Below are positions 1-10,100 of a stretch of 64,000 nt of DNA, in pieces. Each line of letters opens with the position of its first letter. The stretch's first letter is position 1. The notes under the pieces were generated by a model, which saw nothing but the letters and a program-made list of their open reading frames with translations, was not told the DNA's origin and did no database searches. The DNA is from Methylogaea oryzae (GTDB lineage Bacteria > Pseudomonadota > Gammaproteobacteria > Methylococcales > Methylococcaceae): NCBI RefSeq assembly GCF_019669985.1, contig NZ_AP019782.1:2164001-2228000 (forward strand), read 5' to 3'. A program made the position numbers and the translations under genes.

Positions 1-1
1 C

Positions 2-67
2 CCGGCCGGCGAGTTCGAGCGGCTGCTCAGCGATTCACTCACGCCACCCGGCCCTTCCGCGACCTGA
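2..67 (+). CDS. Possible C-terminal tail of an upstream gene, 5'-truncated
   Basis: One plus-strand frame is open from the left edge and stops with TGA at 65-67. It encodes a 21-residue tail starting PAGEFERLL. It lies on the same strand as the KfrA-like gene 84 bp downstream. The tail is too short to assign a family, and an open frame this short at such high GC can arise by chance. I list it only as a possible end of a neighbouring gene. The 68-151 stretch behind it holds a small inverted repeat (TCCCGC at 85-90, GCGGGA at 96-101) and the ribosome binding site of the next gene. Confidence 0.25.
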   Translation, partial: PAGEFERLLSDSLTPPGPSAT

Positions 68-84
68 CCAGGACGCCCCTGCGG

Positions 85-101
85 TCCCGCCGGAAGCGGG
101 A
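85..101. promoter_or_regulatory. Inverted repeat upstream of the KfrA-like gene (operator or weak terminator)
   Basis: TCCCGC, a five-base loop CGGAA, then GCGGGA form a perfect 6-bp stem about 50 bp before the start at 152. KfrA proteins are known to bind operators in their own promoters, so this could be an autoregulatory site. It could equally be the terminator of the gene ending at 67, although no T-tract follows. I could not recognise a sigma-70 -35/-10 pair. Confidence 0.25.
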
Positions 102-151
102 GCGGATATCGGCCGGGTTACCCATAGCCTTCTCTTCCCAGGAGTTTCCAC

Positions 152-838
152 ATGAACCATCAACCGCAAATCCAGGCCAACATCGATGCGCTGCGCGAGC
201 GTATTCCCAAAACCCAGGAACTGTACCGCGAAGTCTGCGCATTGCTGTTTTTCCACTACGGCATCACCCCGACGGCCAACATGCTTTACCGCTACGTCAG
301 AAAAGGCAGCATGTCCGCGCCGGCCGAGGCCCTGGCGAAGTTCTGGGAAGAGCTGCGCGAAAGGAACCGGCCGAGGATCGAGCACGCCGCGCTGCCGGAC
401 GAGCTTAAGGCGGAGGCGGGGGAGATGATCGCCGCCCTGTGGAGCAAAGCCCAGGCCGCCGCCCAGGAAGGACTGCGCACGCTGCGCGTGGAAGCCCACG
501 CCGCGGTCGTCGAGGCGCAATCGGCCGTGGCGGCGGCGGAAGACCAAGCGCGGCGGCTGGAACAGATCCGCTTGTCGTTCCGCACGGCGGTGCAGCGCAT
601 CCGCTCGCTGGAGCAAGAACTGGCCACCGAGCGCGCCGTCAGGACCGCCTTGGCCATGCAGTTGGATGCGGCCCTGCAACCGTCCGCGACACCGGAAGCG
701 CCGCTGCCGGGCGACGCCGCGACGGAGCGCCCGATCATGGCGAAGCGGGACCGTTCGCCGACCCCATGCCGTCAACCCGGGGAAATCGCCTATGCCGCCT
801 TGCCCGCCTCGTCGGGTTGCAGCGGGGCCGCCTCCTGA
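152..838 (+). CDS. KfrA_N-type DNA-binding, coiled-coil protein
   Basis: This 228-residue protein resembles the KfrA N-terminal DNA-binding family, in which a short winged-helix-like domain is followed by a long alpha-helical coil. Residues ~12-100 carry the HYGITPTANMLYRYV segment and the following GSMSAPAEALAKFWEEL helix. Residues ~100-175 are Ala/Glu/Arg-rich with heptad spacing and look like coiled coil. The tail after ~180 is low-complexity and Pro-rich. The start is set by AGGAG at 140-144, seven bases before the ATG. KfrA proteins are best known as plasmid transcriptional autoregulators or structural proteins, but chromosomal relatives exist. The gene converges on the PKS operon and shows no sign of taking part in polyketide synthesis, so it probably marks the cluster border. 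Confidence 0.72.
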   Translation: MNHQPQIQANIDALRERIPKTQELYREVCALLFFHYGITPTANMLYRYVRKGSMSAPAEALAKFWEELRERNRPRIEHAALPDELKAEAGEMIAALWSKAQAAAQEGLRTLRVEAHAAVVEAQSAVAAAEDQARRLEQIRLSFRTAVQRIRSLEQELATERAVRTALAMQLDAALQPSATPEAPLPGDAATERPIMAKRDRSPTPCRQPGEIAYAALPASSGCSGAAS

Positions 839-891
839 CCGCCCATCAGCGAGGCGCCGCCGCGCGTCCCGCTCCGGACGGGCGTACCGAC

Positions 892-909
892 GCCGGCCAA
901 CTGGCCGGC
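892..909. terminator. Hairpin between convergent genes, possible terminator
   Basis: GCCGGCCA, a two-base loop AC, then TGGCCGGC make a perfect 8-bp GC-rich stem. It lies four bases past the stop of the terminal PKS gene and 53 bases past the stop of the plus-strand KfrA-like gene. It could end transcription from both sides. No T-run follows on either strand, so it is not a textbook intrinsic terminator. The rest of 839-913 holds only a weaker CGTCC/GGACG repeat. Confidence 0.35.
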
Positions 910-913
910 ATCG

Positions 914-1160
914 TCATCGCGCGGCGCCTTGCGTCAGCACGTCGATCAAGCCGTCGATATCGCTCACACCGACCAGCTCGGTAAGCGGTATCGCCACGTC
1001 CAACCGCTCCATCGCCGCGGCGGCCACCTCGGCCCGGTCGACCGAATGGGCCCCCAGTTCCGCCAGGCTGGCTTTGGGGGGCAGGCCGTCGGGGAGATCC
1101 ATCATCAGCACCCGGCACACTTCCTCCTCGACCACGGCGCGCACCCGTTCCCTCAGGTTG
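914..1160 (-). other. AcpK-like carrier protein domain downstream of the thioesterase
   Basis: After the TE, residues ~6570-6647 form a further carrier domain with the motif LGAHSVDRAEV around the phosphopantetheine serine (~residue 6606, near 1040), followed by IPLTELVGVSDIDGL. From family knowledge, the L-G-A-x-S-x-D-R-A-E pattern and the IPL-E helix are hallmarks of the discrete donor ACPs (AcpK/PksG-cassette type) that supply acetyl groups for HMG-synthase-mediated beta-branching. Such a domain would have no role in ordinary elongation after the TE. The cassette enzymes (HMG synthase, decarboxylating KS, ECH) are not in this window. Confidence 0.7.
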
Positions 1161-4100
1161 GTTTGCGGCGCGCCGTTTTCCATGGCGAAAAACCCCTGGA
1201 TCTCGGCCGCGGCCTGATCCAGCCAGGGATCGTCCAGCAAGCTGAAGTGGTCGCAGGCCACGCTGGCCCGGCGCAAAGGCCGGCGCAGCAAGTCTTCCCA
1301 GCCCTGCGTGTAGTCCGCCTCGGCCAGAAACACCGGCAAACCGTAAGGATTGTCGGGGCCGCTCATGCCCGCGGTGCAGCGAATCAGCAGCGTGTCGAAT
1401 TCCGCATCCAGGGGCTTGGCCACATAGCTCTCCAACGCCTTGCCCAAGGCGCGGCCGACCCGATCCATGCCCTGCATATAGGACGCCAGCCGTTCCCGCT
1501 CCACTTCCGGACGGGCGTGGGCGAACAAATGATCCAGCGCGGCCTGCAGTTGCGCCGCACGGTCCAATCCGTCCAAGGCCGCCGAGGTCAAAGGCTGTTC
1601 CATGCCCCAGCGGCGGCCGAACCAATTGACCGCCAACTGATAGACGAAGCCGTCGCCGTAAACCCCGCCCATGGCGCCCAGGGCCGGATTGCCCGGCGCG
1701 TACGCGTCCAACAACACCAGCTTGTCGATGGCCTGCCCCTCGGCGGCCAGCTGCCGCGCCATTTCATAGGCGATCACGCCGCCGCCGGAATAGCCGCCCA
1801 AACGATAGGGGCCTTGCGCCTGCACCCGGCGCAAGGCCGCCACGTATTCGCCGGCCATGGCCGCCACGCTGCGGCGCGGCGCATCCCGGCCGCTGACGCC
1901 GCGCGCCTCCACGCCGTAGATCGGCGCGCCGGGCCCCAAGGCATCGGCCAGCCGCGTCACCCAGCTCGCATCGCCCGGCGCGCCGTGCAGCCAGAAGGAC
2001 GGACGTCCGCTGCCGGCCTGGATCGGCACCAGCGGCTCGTAAGCGCGGTCCTCCGCCCGCCGCAGGATGCGGCCTAGGCCGGATTCCGCACCCGGCGTCC
2101 CGTCGCAGTGCCCGGCCAAGCGCTGCGACAATGCCGCCAGGGAGCGCGCTTCGTACACCAGGTTGACCGGCGCGGCGATGCCGTAGCGCCGATGGACTTC
2201 CCGCATCAAAGCCACGGCGCCGACCGAATTCAGGCCATACTCCTCCAGCGGCCGCCCGGCGGCGATTTCGCCGGGCGCCAAGCCCAGGACCTGCGCGGCG
2301 ATCGCTTCCAGACCCGCCTGCAAATCCTCCGGCCGCAGCGCCGCGACGGCCTCCCGGCGGGACGGCTCGGCCGAGACCGCCATGCCGCCAGGTTGCAGGA
2401 CGATCTTGCCGACGTTTTCGCGGCGATCCATGTGGCGGAAGGCTTCCAGCAGGCTATCCATCCCGAAGGTCCGCGAAATCAACGGGCGCACCCGCCCCGC
2501 CGCGAGCGCTTCCGCCATCTCGGCGAGCGCGCGGCGCGACGCCTCCGGCTCGGCCAGCAATCGCCCCAGGTTGATGGTGATGAGGCTTTGGTTTTCCGTC
2601 AGGCGCGACAAATCGAGCCGCCCGGCGGCGCGCAGGCCGGCCAGGGCGATTTCGCAGTAGCGCCCGCCGGGCGCCAACAGGTCGATGCCTTTTTGGATCG
2701 CCTCCCCGTCCAAGGTGTTCAGCACCACGTCCACGCCGCGGCCGCCGGTGATGGCGCGGGCGCGCTCGCTGAAATCCTCCTCGCGGTAGTTGACGGTATG
2801 GCGGACGCCCAGCTCCCGCAACGCCGCCAGTTTCGCCGCGCTACCCGCCGTGGCGATGACGATGGCGCCGCGCGCCAGGGCCAGTTGCACGGCGAAAGGA
2901 CCGGTGCCGCCGGCGGCGGACTGGATCAGGATGGTTTCGCCGGCGCGCAGCTGCGCCTTCTCCAAGGCGTGGGCCATGGTCAGGTATCCCACCGGCGTGG
3001 CGGCGGCCAGCACCGGGTCCAGGCCGGCGGGAACAGGCACCACCCAATGCTCCGGCACCACCACATGGCTGGCCAGGCCGCCGCGCCCGCCGGTGAGCGC
3101 CATCACCGCCCGCCCCGGCCGCAGGTTGCGCACACCGTCGCCGACCGCCGCCACCACGCCCGCCACCTCGAATCCCGGCGCGTAAGGGTAGCTGCGCAAG
3201 TTCGGGTGCAAGCCCCTGGCGCACAACAGATCGGCGAAATTCACGCCGCAGGCGCTCACCTCGATCAACACTTCGCCGGCCGCCGGGCCTTGCAAAGGCT
3301 CGGCGCGGATGCGCAAATCCTCCACGTCGCCCGGCCCTTCGATCAGCACTAATTTGCGTTCTTCCGGCACGACGGGCGCCACCAGCAGCGGCTCATCCTC
3401 CACCGTCGGCGAAGGCCGCGCCGCTTCCAATAGCGGCGACATGGCGTGGGCAAATGCCGCGTCCGGCACGCTCCAGCAGTGACGCCGCTCGAAGGCGTAA
3501 CCCGGCAGCGCGACGGGCGCCGGCGGCCGCACGCCGCGCCACAACACGTCCCAATCCACCGCGCGGCCCTCGACCCAATAGGCCGCCAACGCTTGGGGTT
3601 CATGGGACGCCGGCCCGGTGCCGTTGCCGCCGGCGGCGCCGCGCTTCTCGCCGGCCAGCCAGTCGCCGGGACGGCCGGCGAGGAAATCGGCCAGCGCCGC
3701 GGCCAAACCCGCCGTGTCCTGGGCCAACACCACCAGCCGGTGGTCGAACGCCGCGCGGCCGTTTTGCAGGGTACGGGCGATGGCGGGCAGCGCCGCCCCG
3801 GCGCCGCGCCCTTGCAGGTGATCGAGCAGGTTTTGCGCCATGCGGCGCAAGGCCTGCGCCGTCCGCGCCGACAGCGGCACGGCCTGCGGAACGGCGGACG
3901 GCGGCGGTAACGAGGGCGCCGGCGGCGCCTCCTCCAGCACCGCGTAGGCGCTGCCGCCGCCGGCGCCGAAAGACTGCACCAGCGCCCGGCGCGGCGCGCC
4001 ACGGACCGGCCAAGGGCCGGCGGCGCGCACCACCCGGAAACGACCTTGCGCCGCTGCTGCCACGTCGCCGCTCAGTTCGCCGACGCCCGCCGCCGGCAGA

Positions 4101-7100
4101 AGGCGTCCGCGCTGCAACATGCCCAGCACCTTGGCGATTTGCGCCGACCCGGAAGCCGCCTCCAAATGGCCGATAGCGCCTTCGACGCTGCCGATAGCCA
4201 GCGGCTCCGCCGTGGGCGGCAACGCCCGCGCCAATCCCGCCACTTCGATGGCGTCGCCGGTGGGCGAGCCCACCGCCTGGCACTCGACGTAATCCACGCC
4301 GGCGATATTGCGCTGCGCCAAGAACCGCCGCAGTCCCTCGGCCTGGCTTTCGGCGCTGGGCGCCATGTAATTGCGGGTGCGGCCGCTGGCGGCCAGGCCG
4401 GTGGCGCGCAGCACGCCGAGGATGCGGTCGCCGGCGGCGAGCGCGTCGTCCAGCCGCCGCAACACCAGGCAGCACACGCCCTCGCCGCCCACCAAGCCGT
4501 CGGCGTCGCGGGAAAACGGCCGCGCCGCCCCGTTGGCCGACAGCATGCCCAGAGCGCTCAACCCCTCCCGCGAAGCGGGGTGCAAGATCAGGTGCGCGCT
4601 GCCGGCCAAGGCCGCGTCGCAATCGCCGTTGCGCAGGCTTTCGCAGGCCAGGTGCAGGGCGGTCAGGGCGCTGGAGCAGGCGGTATCCACCGCCAGGCTG
4701 GGGCCGCTGAGATTCAAGGCATGGGACACCCGATTGGCCACCGACCAAGCGGCCGCGTCGCCCTGGCTGCGGGTTTCGGCTCCCAGTCGCAAATAATCCC
4801 GCCCCATCACCCCGACGAACACGCCGACCTTGCCGCCCCAGGCGGAAGGCAAACGCCCGGCGTCCTCCAGGCTGCACCAAGCCGTTTCCAGGAACAGCCG
4901 CTCCTGCGGATCCATGGCGGCGGCTTCGTTGGGGGAGATGTGGAAAAACAAGGCGTCGAATCCGGCCACGTCTTGCAGATAACCGCCCGGATAAGTGCGC
5001 GAGCCGGGCCACAAAGCGCGCCGCGACGCCGGCAGCGGGCCGACGGCGATTTTTCCGCCTTCCAGATTGTCCCAAAACGCTTCGATGCCGTCGGCGCCGG
5101 GAAAACGCCCGGCGATGCCGATCACCGCCACCGCGCCGTCGGATTCGACGCGCGGTTCCGAAGCGACGGACGGCAAGGACGGTTGCGGCGCGGCGGGCGG
5201 CGTCCGGCTCTCCGGCGGCAGGCCGGACGCCAGCCGTTCGGCCAGCGCCCGCAGCGTCACCGCTTCGAACACCAGGTTGCGGGAGAACGGGCCCAATTCG
5301 GCTTCCAGCCGCGCGTGGATGTCGTTGACCACCAGGGAGTCCACCCCGTAGCGCTCCAGCGGCTCGTCCGGGTCCAGATCGTCCGGCGCCATGCGCAACA
5401 CCTGGCACACCAGGCGGCGGGCGGTATCCAGCAGAGACGCCGATGCACCGGCCGGATCGGCGTCGGCGGAGGGAGGCGGCATTTGCCGCGCAACCGACGC
5501 AAACGACGCAACCGCCGTCTCCGCCACCCATCCGTCCGACACCATCAACAACACGCTCTGCGCGTCGCTGCCGGACAACTGCCCCACTCCGGCCAGGTTC
5601 AGTCCCCGGCTCGCCATGGCCAAGCGCCACCCGTCCACCGACAACAGCGGGCTATGGGGCAATCGCCGTTCGCCGTCGGCGAACGCCCACCAGCCGTCGG
5701 TCAAGCCGAACACGAAGGTGGCGAAGTCGCTGCGCTGGGTGGCTTCCAGCAGCAGCCCGGCGCCGCCCGGCTTGAGCAGCGCCTTGGCGTGACCCAGCAC
5801 CTCCACCACGTCGGGCAGGGCGTGCAACACATTGGCGGCCACCAAGAGATCGAAAGCGCCGACATCGAAACCCTGTTCGGCGGGATGGCGGCCGATGTCC
5901 AAGGTGCGGAATTCGGTGCCGGGACGACCGCCGAAACGGGCCTCGCCCAGAGCGGCGAAATGCGGCGACACGTCGGTATACACATAGGAAGAGCCCGGCG
6001 CCTGGCGATCCAGCGCCGCCAAGACCGCGCCGGTGGCGCCGCCGGTGCCGGCGCCGATTTCGATCACCCGCAACGGGCGTCCCCGGCCCAGCGCAGCGAC
6101 GGCTTCGGAGAGCGCCTGATTGAATACCTCGGCCGCGGCGTCGTCGCGGTAAACCGCTTCCACCAAATCGTTGCGGCCGCCGGGAAACAGAATCTCCGTG
6201 GCGGGCCGGCGGCCGGTGAGCACGTCGCGCGTGCCCGACAGGGCGGCGTCCAACAAGCGCGCCGCGCCGCCGGACAACGCCGGGGCGGCGGCCGGGCCGC
6301 CAGGGAGCATGCCGGTGGTTTCCACCAGAGCATCCCCCTGGCCGGCTTCGGACAGCCGCACCCAGCCGCAACGGGCGAGGATTTCCAAATGGGCGAGGAA
6401 CAAGCCGCGCCGCTCGGCGGCAATGCCCAGGGCCGCCGCCACCTCGGCCAGCCTCGCCGGCGTGCAGCGGTTCAGGCCGAGTTCGGCGTAAACACGGAAC
6501 AAACACTCCCGGCCGTGGCGGATCAGCGCCGCCATGTCGTCGGCCTGGGCTTGCAGCCGCTCCGGCTCGACCCGGGCGAAAGCGCCGTGCAGGGCGTCCC
6601 GGCCGCCGGACAGATCCAGCGCGGCGGACGCGCCGCCCCAGCGGGCCGTCTCCACCAAGTCGGCGCAGAACACGGGCAGGGAGTCCGCCGCCACTTTCAA
6701 CGGAACGGCTTGCTGCAACGGGTACCCCAGCGACCACTCGAATACGTCCAAGGCCTCGGCCGTGGCCAAAGGCTCAACGCCGGCCTGGCGGGCGCGCTGC
6801 AAATAGCGCTCCTCGGCGACGATGCCGGTTTCCCCCCAAATCCCCCAGTTCAGCACGCGCACCGGCCAGCCCGCCGCGCCGGCCTGGGACAGCGCCAAAG
6901 CGTCGACGAAAGTACAAGCGCCGGCGTAATTCGCCTGGCCCGGATTGACCGTAAAAGCGTTGGCCGACGAACACAGGCACAGCCAGTCCGGCGCGTCGTC
7001 CCGCAAAGCGGCGATGAGGTTGAGCAGACCGCGGGATTTGGGCGCCAGGGCGGCGTCCAGATCGTCCGCCCGCAACTCGCGGATACTTTTGTCGCGCAGC

Positions 7101-10100
7101 ACGATGGCGCCGTGCCAAGCCAGATGGATATGGCCCCAGCGCCGGCGCAGCGTCGCCACCGCCTGCTGCACCTGGGCCGCGTCGGCGATGTCGGCTTGCA
7201 AATAGACCGCCTCGCCGCCGGCCTGGGCGATTTCCCCCAGCGCCGCGTCGATGGCGGCGTCGGCGGGACGCCGCCCCACCCAGGCGATGCGCGCGCCGTA
7301 ACGTTCGGCCAAACGCCGGGACGTGGCCCGCCCCAGTCCCCCGGCACCGCCCAGCAACAGGCACACGGCGCCGCGCGGCAACACATCCGGCGGCGGCGCA
7401 GAGAAATCCGGCAGCACGCGCGCCATATGCCGACGCCAGCGCTGCCCGGCCCGGTAAGCCGCCACCTCGCCGGCGGTCTCCCGCAACAGCCAGGCGCGCT
7501 CCCGCTTGCCGGCGTCAGCCGCCAAGTCCACCCAAACCAGCTGCAGCCCCGGCAGTTCCCGCGCCGCCGCTTGGGCAAACCCCGGCAATGCGGCGAAGGC
7601 CGGGTCGATGGCATCGTCCGCCAGCGCCCCTTGCACGCCGCGCGTGGCGAGGATCAGCCGCGCCGCGCCGCCGCGCCGCGCCAACCCTTGCAACAAGCCA
7701 CGCAATAAATGCACGCCGCGCCGCTCCGCCTCGGCCAGCGCCGCCCCGTCCAAGCCGGGCGCATCCGCCTCCCGCCAAGCGGCGAACAACAACGGACGGC
7801 TTTCCGGCAGGCCGGCGGCCAGGTCGGCCAGGGCTTCGGCGGACATGGCGTCGATGCGCAGGCGGTCGCCGCCTTGCTCGGCGGCCAAAAGCGCCGCCCA
7901 TTCCGCCTCCGGCGCGCCGTGCAGGACCAAGGGGGACGCTGCCGCCGGGCCGGCCGGCGCGGCCGAAGACCGCCACAGGGGGCGCATGGCTAGCAGCACC
8001 GCATCGGCTTCGCGGCCGCTCGGCTCGGGCCGCACCGCAGCGACGGCGGGGGGTTCCGGCTCGGCGGCGTCCCGGCGGCCGCCCGGAGGCACAGGCTGGG
8101 GCGGCCGCGCTTCGAAGCCGAGCAGCTCCGCCAGCACCTCGCCCCCTTCGTCCAGCAACCGCACATCGGCCACCAGCCGATTGTCGCCGCAAGCATTGCG
8201 GTCCAAACAGAGCCAGGCCAGCACCGCTCCGTCCAACGGCGCGTATTGCGCGAAGCGGCGCACGCCCGCCGGCAACAAGGCCGTGCCGGCACCCTCGGCG
8301 CCGTCCAGCGCGCCCAGGGCTTGCAGGGCGGAGTCCAGCAAGGCGGGCGGCAAACCGCCGTCGGCGATGGGAGCGGACGCCGCCGGATCGGCCGGGCGCA
8401 GCCGCGCCAGCACTTGGCCGGCACCGCTCCACACGCTGTCCAGCAAACGGAATGCCGGGCCGTGTTGCACGCCGCCCGCCTCCAAGCGCCGATAAATGGT
8501 TTCCGGCGCCACCGCCGTGCGGCAATCGGCGCGAACCGTGGCCAACTCCACCGGCAGGGGCTGCGGCTTAGCGCCGCGCCGCGCCTGGACGCGGGCGACG
8601 ACGCGCCCTTCGCCGTCGCGCAGTTGCAGCAGCAGCTCGCCCGCGCCTTCTTCCGCCTCCAGGCGCAACAGGGCGGGCGCTTCGACCGGCAACCGCCAAG
8701 CCAGGTTGCTTAACTGCCCCCGGTAACCGCGCCGGCGCGCTTCGGCGTGGAACCAAGCCAAGCCGGCCATGCCGGGCAACAGCGGCCGGCCGAGCACGCG
8801 GTGATTGGCCATGACCGGCATCTCGGCGGTCAAACGCAAAACCTCCGCGTCACCGGACAGAACGGACGCGTGCGGAGCCACCGCAGCAGCGGCGATGGCG
8901 CGCGGCGCGGGCGCTGCGGCCGGGCCGCCGTCAAGCTCGGGAGCGCGTTGCGCGCCGTCCGGAGCGCTATGGTCCACCCAGCAGCGCATGCCGGCGAACA
9001 CCGTGCCGGGCAAATCGACGAACGCGCCTCCGCCCAGCAAGGCCTGCCAGGGCAGCTCGCTGCCCTCCGTCCATAACCGGCCGGCTTCCGCCAACGCCTG
9101 CGGCCGACTGGCGGCGCTCCGCAGGAGATCCGCATCGACCGGCGTCGGATCGCGGCGGCGCTTGGCCGGGCCAATCAAACGGCCGTCGCCGCGCCCTTCG
9201 GCGTAGGCCTGCAGGGCGTCCGCCAAGCCTTGCACATCGTCGGCGCAGACCGCCAAACGCTGTTCCAAATGGCTGCGCCGCAGCGCCAGGGTATGGGCCA
9301 CATCCTTCGGGTGAAGGGATCGTCCGTCCGCCTGCAGAAACGCCGCCAGGCGGGCGGCCTGCCGCGCCAAGCCGGCGTTGTCGCGCGCCGTCAGGACGAA
9401 CAGCTCGTGGCCGGCCGGGGGTTCGCCGCCCGCCCTGGGCGGCGACGGCGGCGCGGCCGCCAGCACGACGTGGGCATTGGTGCCGCTGAAGCCGAAAGCG
9501 CTCACCGCCGCCAGCCGCTTTTCCCGCCAAGGCAGGGCCTGGGTCGGCACGGTAAACGGCGTTTGCGCGAAATCGATGTGCCGATTCGGCGTCGAAAAGT
9601 TCAGCGACGGCGGAATTTCGCGCCGGTGCAGCGCCAGCAAGGTTTTGATCAGGCCGGCCACTCCCGCCGAGGCCAGGGTATGACCGATATTGGTCTTCAC
9701 CGAGCCGATGGGGCAGTCCTGGCGCCGCTGGGTGTGGGCGGCGAAAGCGCGGCTGAGCGCTTCTATTTCAATGGGATCGCCCAACCGCGTGCCGGTGCCG
9801 TGGGCTTCGATGTAGCCGAATCCGGCCGGATCGATGCCGAAGCGCCGCCACACGTCCAGCTCCAGCGTCTCCTGGGAAAGGGAACTGGGCGCGGTGATGC
9901 CGCTGGTTTTGCCGTCCTGGTTGGTGCCGGCGGCGCGAATCACGCCGTAAACGCGGTCGCCGCCGGCCAGCGCCTGGTCGAGCCGGCGCAGCACCAACAA
10001 ACCAACGCCCTCGCCGGGCACGAAACCGGACGCCGCGTCGTCGAACGTGCGGCAGCGGCCATCGGGCGCCAACATGCCGGAAGCGGCGGTCATCACGTGC

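Noticed and set aside
39-242. Minus-strand ORF at the left edge
   Set aside because: It overlaps the KfrA-like gene in antisense and shows no recognisable motif.
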